Shown: positions 60,063 through 64,000 of the stretch, one piece after another | Position numbering within the stretch: position 1 is the stretch's first letter | Layout of the letters: each line of letters opens with the position of its first letter | Source of the DNA: Ruminococcus sp. | Lineage (GTDB): Bacteria > Bacillota > Clostridia > Oscillospirales > Ruminococcaceae | Assembly (NCBI GenBank): GCA_015066785.1 | Contig: SVNT01000001.1 | Location: 248,001-312,000 of the forward strand | Reading direction: 5' to 3' | DNA: 64,000 nucleotides | Position numbers and translations under genes: made by a program | The notes under the pieces: model-generated | Databases searched by the model: none | Seen by the model: only the letters and a program-made list of their open reading frames with translations | What the model was told of the DNA's origin: nothing

Positions 60063-60647
60063 TTAACTAAATTCACGGATGAACGACGCCATAAGGAAGT
60101 AAAACAGCGTAATCACGGCGGTTATTCCCACATCAAAATAAAAAAACAACCACACGGCAAATACCGCTACGGTTATCGGGGCTATGTATTTCACAAAAAT
60201 GTATACTCCCCTTTCCGCTGCCGTCCCCTCGCTTATAAGAAGAAGTATTCTTCCGCCGTCAAAGAATTCCGCAGGAATTAGGTTGAAGCACAGCAGAATG
60301 AGATTTATCGCCGAAAATACAAGAACATTCCGTGAATTACAGAAAACCGTTGCCACAAAAAGAATGAGATTTACGGCACACCCTCCGCAAAGCAGAAAAA
60401 GCTCCTGTTGGAACGGCAACGCCTTGTTTTCGGGAACAATTTTTATTCCCGCACCGTGAAATTCTATCCTTTTCAGCGGAATACCAAACGCCGCCATAAC
60501 CGAAAGATGTCCGATTTCGTGGAGTAAGCACACCAGCAATACGGTGAGAACAAGGCTCTCATCGGAGGTAAGCAGCATAAACCCAACAGTTGCGAAAAAA
60601 CCGAAATCAATCCTTATCGGTATGCGGAAAAATCGGAAGACGAGCAT
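60063..60647 (-). CDS. M50 intramembrane metalloprotease, SpoIVFB-like
   Basis: A 194-aa membrane protease: zinc motif LLHEIGHLSV (HExxH) in the second helix and AEFFDGGRILL (the second, DGG metal motif) later, with five to six helices. Size and layout match SpoIVFB, which cleaves pro-sigma-K during sporulation. Its start overlaps the stop of the small membrane gene upstream by one base. A different M50 role cannot be excluded. Confidence 0.78.
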   Translation of the reverse strand: MLVFRFFRIPIRIDFGFFATVGFMLLTSDESLVLTVLLVCLLHEIGHLSVMAAFGIPLKRIEFHGAGIKIVPENKALPFQQELFLLCGGCAVNLILFVATVFCNSRNVLVFSAINLILLCFNLIPAEFFDGGRILLLISEGTAAERGVYIFVKYIAPITVAVFAVWLFFYFDVGITAVITLFYFLMASFIREFS

Positions 60648-60892
60648 TATTCCGTTTCACTTTCGTTCATCACACCAATTTCGCCGATTTCCTCCTCACA
60701 GCAGACATTCTCGCAGAATTTTTCCGCAATACCGTCAGTATAACTGCTGTAAAACAGTCTTGCCACGAAAAATATTATCGCAACAACGACGCATATTATC
60801 GCCTGAATTGTAACAATATCGGAGGTTTTCCGTGCGTAGACAGCCGGTGCTCTTTCGGTCGTGAATTCCGTTTCGTCGAAAAGATTTTCCAT
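60647..60892 (-). CDS. Small membrane protein, possible short SpoIVFA-like partner
   Basis: An 81-aa protein with one membrane helix (about 27-48) and an acidic Cys-containing C-terminus. It directly precedes the SpoIVFB-like gene, the place of SpoIVFA, which inhibits and anchors SpoIVFB. SpoIVFA normally has a M23 peptidase-like domain, which is missing here. Homology is not visible; the suggestion is by position. Confidence 0.5.
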   Translation of the reverse strand: MENLFDETEFTTERAPAVYARKTSDIVTIQAIICVVVAIIFFVARLFYSSYTDGIAEKFCENVCCEEEIGEIGVMNESETE

Positions 60893-60975
60893 ATAATCAC
60901 CTCACGGGAATTATATGCTTGTCTTTTCTTTAAAATTACAACAGCGGGACAGAATGAACCGCCCCGCCAAGTGTG

Positions 60976-61065
60976 TTATTCCTCTGTTTTATCTTTTTTG
61001 ATTCCGAACACTACCCTGAAAAGTCCCGACAGGATTTTAGGCGTCTTGACAACTACGATTTTCAT
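60976..61065 (-). CDS. spoVM: Stage V sporulation protein M (SpoVM)
   Basis: A 29-codon ORF starting MKIVVVKTPKILSGLFRVVF and ending GIKKDKTEE. It matches SpoVM in length, the K.PK.L.G..R...G pattern with the helix-breaking Pro near position 9, and the amphipathic helix. SpoVM recognises the convex forespore membrane and anchors SpoIVA for coat assembly. GGAGG lies upstream of the ATG. In Bacillus, spoVM is linked to rsgA and prkC, the next two genes here. Confidence 0.8.
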   Translation of the reverse strand: MKIVVVKTPKILSGLFRVVFGIKKDKTEE

Positions 61066-61128
61066 AATAAAACCTCCACTGAATCAGATTAATATATACT
61101 ATTCCGATTCAAAAATTGTGTGAATGTC

Positions 61129-62010
61129 TTATTTTTTGTTTTCCCATGTTTTTATCTGTTTTGCGTTTTCGTACATAGAAACATAGCTTTTATATCTCGA
61201 AAGCGGGATTTTTCCCTCGTCGACAGCGTTTTTCACCACGCACTGTTTTTCGACGGTGTGCGAGCAGTTCTGGAACTTACACTCCCCGATGAAATCCTGA
61301 AATTCACGGAAACACGAGGCAATATCCTCTTTCATGATAATATCATAGCGGTTTGTGTCGAAGGTTGAAAATCCGGGGGTGTCGGCGATGTATCCGCCTC
61401 CCTCAAGCTCAAACAATTCAACCTGTCGTGTTGTGTGCCTTCCTCTGCCTAACTTCTGGCTGATGTCGTTGGTTTCAAGCGAAAGCGTTTCGTCGATGTG
61501 GTTCAAAAGCGTTGACTTTCCGACGCCTGAATTTCCCGTGAATGCACTTATTTTGCCTCTGAGTAACTCAACAAGCTCCGCACAGCAATCGGCTCTGGTG
61601 TAATCTATGGCAATGACCTTTATCCCCGCTTTTTCGTAGACGGAATATATCTCCTCGTACTTATCGAGGTCGATTTTGGTGAGTACAACAACGGGTTCAA
61701 TCCCCTTGTATTCCGCAACGGCGATGAACTTATCGATAATCTCGTAATTCGGAGAAGGCTCGCAGGTTGAAACAACAAACACAAGTACATCAAGGTTTGC
61801 AAGCGGAGGACGGATTATCTCGTTTTTGCGTGGGAGTATCTCGGTTATAACACCGTCGGAAACAACGACATTATCCCCTGCGCACGGAGAGATATTGCGG
61901 TTGCGGAAAACTCCCCTCGCTTTACATTCAATAACACCGCAAGGGGTCTTCACAAAGTAAAGACCCCCGACAGCTTTTATTATTATTCCGTTTGTTTTTT
62001 CTGTATTCAT
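61129..62010 (-). CDS. rsgA: Ribosome small-subunit GTPase RsgA
   Basis: A 293-aa circularly permuted GTPase: an N-terminal OB fold, G4 VVLTKIDLD before G1 GNSGVGKSTLLN and G3 DTPGF, then a zinc-binding C-terminus CKFQNCSHTVEKQC. It acts in 30S maturation. I start at the ATG at 62010, seven bases after the kinase stop; an upstream ATG at 62043 would overlap the kinase. Confidence 0.93.
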   Translation of the reverse strand: MNTEKTNGIIIKAVGGLYFVKTPCGVIECKARGVFRNRNISPCAGDNVVVSDGVITEILPRKNEIIRPPLANLDVLVFVVSTCEPSPNYEIIDKFIAVAEYKGIEPVVVLTKIDLDKYEEIYSVYEKAGIKVIAIDYTRADCCAELVELLRGKISAFTGNSGVGKSTLLNHIDETLSLETNDISQKLGRGRHTTRQVELFELEGGGYIADTPGFSTFDTNRYDIIMKEDIASCFREFQDFIGECKFQNCSHTVEKQCVVKNAVDEGKIPLSRYKSYVSMYENAKQIKTWENKK

Positions 62011-62017
62011 ACCGTTA

Positions 62018-64000
62018 TTAAAGATTTGCGTCTGCAAATGCATATTCGTTGTATGTCACTTCGTAATATTCACCCGTATCGAAATTCATCATATATTCGG
62101 CGAGCTTTATCGGCGTAGAGCCTGTATATGATGTGATTTCGACGATAATGCTCTTTGTACCGCTTCCACGGACGGTCATTGTTACATAGTCAAGACTTGT
62201 AACACTTCCCTTTGATACGGAGTCTACAAGGTCGCCGTCGATATATGCCTTGAAGGTGTATCCTCCCGTACTTCCCTGTGTAATCGGAACATTCATATAG
62301 TATGAGTTCACGGCAGCCGTTCCCGTACTTACATAAATAGTGATTTCGGTGTCGGGCTGAACAACTTCCATATGATTGATTGACTGCGCAACAACCTCAC
62401 CCGCAGGAGCCGTGGAATCCTTTTCCTCGATAACGGGAACAAGATTCTTCTCTATAAGAGCCTTTTCGGCTTCTTCCTTTGTCATTCCGACAAGCTGAGG
62501 AACGATAACATCCTGCATTTCAGGGCCAAGGCTGACAATCATAGTTACCGTTGAGCCGTACTTTGCAGTCGAGCCGCCGACAGGGTCGGTAGAAACGATA
62601 AAGCCCTGGGTGATGTCCTCGTTTATAGCACTTGTGGTTGCAACATAGAATCCCGCATCTTCGAGAATTTTCTTCGCACGGGTCTGTTCGTAGTTTGCAA
62701 CATCGGGCACCGCAACCATACGGATTCCCTTACTTACGGTTACCTTTATGGGCTTGATTGCCTTTACCGTGCTGTTTTCACGGATCTGCTGCTCGATAAT
62801 AACGCCTGCTTCATATTCGGAATATTCCTCGTCGGCAATTTCAAATGTGAAATGCGAATACTTCGACTTTGCCTCATCGAGAGTCATTCCGACAAGATTA
62901 GGCATATTGTAGCTTTCGGTGTCGCCCATTCCGAGCATATCAATAACGGCATTTGTGATAAAGAATGCCGCAATGATTACAACCGCCGCAGTTATTGCAA
63001 CTAGTACGGGGACAATCAGCGAACGACCTCTTGAATCGTCATCGTCGTCATCGTCATCGTCGTAATAATCGTATTCGTCATCGTATTCTTCGTCGTATTC
63101 TTCGTACTTCGGAGCCGCCTTTTTCTTCGCCACTTTCGGTTTCTCCTTGTTTATTTTTACTGTTTTGTCCATCTTCGATTTTTCGCTGACAGGCTGGAAA
63201 TATATCGTGCTTTCGTCAGCAGACGGAGTAAGATACTTATATTCAAATACAATACTGGGGTTTCTCTTGAATTCCTCAATATCCTTTATCATTTCCGAAG
63301 CGGACTGATAACGCTTTGAGGCTTCCTTATACATTGCCCTTACAACGATATCCTCAAGACCTTCGGGAATTGTCTCGTTGATTTCCCTCGGATTTTTTGC
63401 CTTCGTCTGCATATGCATAAGGGCAACGGAAACGGGATTGTCTGCGTCGAAGGGTTTCTGACCCGTAAGCATTTCGTAAAGCATAACGCCGACGGAATAA
63501 ATGTCGCTCTTTTCGTCGGTTATGTCGCCTCTCGCCTGCTCGGGACTGATGTAATGTACGGAGCCTATTGCCTTATCGGAGAAGGTCTTGCCTTCTTCAC
63601 GGGCAAAACGGGCAATTCCGAAGTCCATGACCTTTATTGTGCCGTCGGGGAAAAGCATTATGTTCTGGGGTTTTATATCACGGTGTACAATTCCTCTGTC
63701 GTGAGCGTGCTGAAGCGCACGGAGCACCTGGATGATGAAGTGGATAGCGTCCTTCCATTTGAGTACGCCCTGCTGCTCCATAAACTCCTTGAGAGTAATT
63801 CCGTCGATATATTCCATCACGATGAACTGGATTTTTTCTGTAAATCCGACATCGTAAATCTTCACGATATTAGGATGCGACAAAACGGCTATCGCCTTGG
63901 ATTCATTCCTGAATCGTCTGAGAAATTCCTCGTCGTTTGAAAATTCATTCTTGAGGATTTTCACGGCAACAACCTTATCATCGATTATGTCGACAGCTTT
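62018..64000 (-). CDS. prkC: PASTA-domain Ser/Thr protein kinase PrkC/PknB (5' end outside window)
   Basis: The reading frame is open to the right edge; the catalytic lysine is in VAVKIL just inside it, so only the glycine loop and N-terminus are missing. HRDIKPQNIM and DFGIA complete the kinase. An extreme acidic juxtamembrane tract follows (near-continuous Asp/Glu/Tyr), then one membrane helix and three PASTA repeats (LVGMTLDEAK, VPDVANYEQT, LVGMTKEEAE) with an extra C-terminal beta domain. PASTA domains sense muropeptides; the kinase controls growth, division and spore germination. Confidence 0.93.
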   Translation of the reverse strand, partial: KAVDIIDDKVVAVKILKNEFSNDEEFLRRFRNESKAIAVLSHPNIVKIYDVGFTEKIQFIVMEYIDGITLKEFMEQQGVLKWKDAIHFIIQVLRALQHAHDRGIVHRDIKPQNIMLFPDGTIKVMDFGIARFAREEGKTFSDKAIGSVHYISPEQARGDITDEKSDIYSVGVMLYEMLTGQKPFDADNPVSVALMHMQTKAKNPREINETIPEGLEDIVVRAMYKEASKRYQSASEMIKDIEEFKRNPSIVFEYKYLTPSADESTIYFQPVSEKSKMDKTVKINKEKPKVAKKKAAPKYEEYDEEYDDEYDYYDDDDDDDDDSRGRSLIVPVLVAITAAVVIIAAFFITNAVIDMLGMGDTESYNMPNLVGMTLDEAKSKYSHFTFEIADEEYSEYEAGVIIEQQIRENSTVKAIKPIKVTVSKGIRMVAVPDVANYEQTRAKKILEDAGFYVATTSAINEDITQGFIVSTDPVGGSTAKYGSTVTMIVSLGPEMQDVIVPQLVGMTKEEAEKALIEKNLVPVIEEKDSTAPAGEVVAQSINHMEVVQPDTEITIYVSTGTAAVNSYYMNVPITQGSTGGYTFKAYIDGDLVDSVSKGSVTSLDYVTMTVRGSGTKSIIVEITSYTGSTPIKLAEYMMNFDTGEYYEVTYNEYAFADANL

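Overview
This window reads as chromosome of a spore-forming Clostridia bacterium, most likely Ruminococcus or a close Oscillospiraceae relative. The order yqfC-yqfD-phoH-ybeY-era-yqzL-recO-mutS2 on the left, and the runs ileS-divIVA-ylmH-sepF-yggS, hfq-miaA-mutL-mutS-ylbF-miaB and clpX-clpP-tig on the right, are typical of low-GC Gram-positives. Sporulation genes (yqfC, yqfD, yunB, a spoIVFB-like gene, a 29-codon spoVM) and the absence of any outer-membrane gene fit a monoderm spore former. The organism name is inference. No rRNA or tRNA gene was recognised.

Layout. 1-1180: two tandem copies of a lipoprotein-like gene plus a small partner ORF, sharing a 78-bp direct repeat. 1257-9825: a small Cys-rich protein, a YlbJ-like membrane protein, then the plus-strand yqfC-to-mutS2 operon. 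About 9930-23850: an A+T-rich insertion between mutS2 and a tyrosine recombinase gene. 24022-64000: ordinary housekeeping chromosome, nearly all on the minus strand.

The notable part is 9930-23850. It reads as two complete filamentous-phage (inovirus) prophages in head-to-tail tandem, about 7.2 kb and 6.6 kb, bounded and separated by three direct repeats sharing the core ATTTAGTGAAATT (9933, 17166, 23796). Each carries, in the order known from Ff phages, a gV-like ssDNA-binding candidate, a roughly 50-aa major coat protein followed by a hairpin terminator, a pIII-like adhesin with signal peptide and C-terminal anchor, a pVI-like small membrane protein, other small membrane proteins, a Zot/pI ATPase and a replication initiator. 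Divergent HTH repressors with palindromic operators sit at the right end of each. There is no secretin (gIV), as expected for a single-membrane host.

The two phages keep related assembly modules but have unrelated replication modules. Phage 1 encodes a CRESS-DNA-virus-like Rep (single-Tyr HUH nuclease fused to an SF3 helicase). Phage 2 encodes a two-tyrosine HUH Rep of the GpA/pII type without helicase. They also carry different cargo: a PAPS-reductase-like PP-loop protein in phage 1; a DNA-methyltransferase-like protein, an ASCH-domain protein and a DUF2726 protein in phage 2. Neither encodes an integrase. The only recombinase nearby is the host-like Xer gene that starts about 175 bp after the last repeat behind a consensus promoter, so these phages probably borrow host Xer at a site next to the xer gene.

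The right-hand 40 kb covers peptidoglycan and envelope functions (mltG, lspA, lepB, PASTA kinase), thymidylate synthesis (thyX next to a dTMP-kinase-like gene), a split transketolase, cell division (divIVA, sepF, ylmH), mismatch repair and tRNA modification (miaA, mutL, mutS, miaB), proteolysis (clpX, clpP, tig), and ribosome assembly (rbgA, rsgA, rplS). A spoIVFB-like/spoVM sporulation pocket lies beside rsgA and the kinase, which runs off the right edge.
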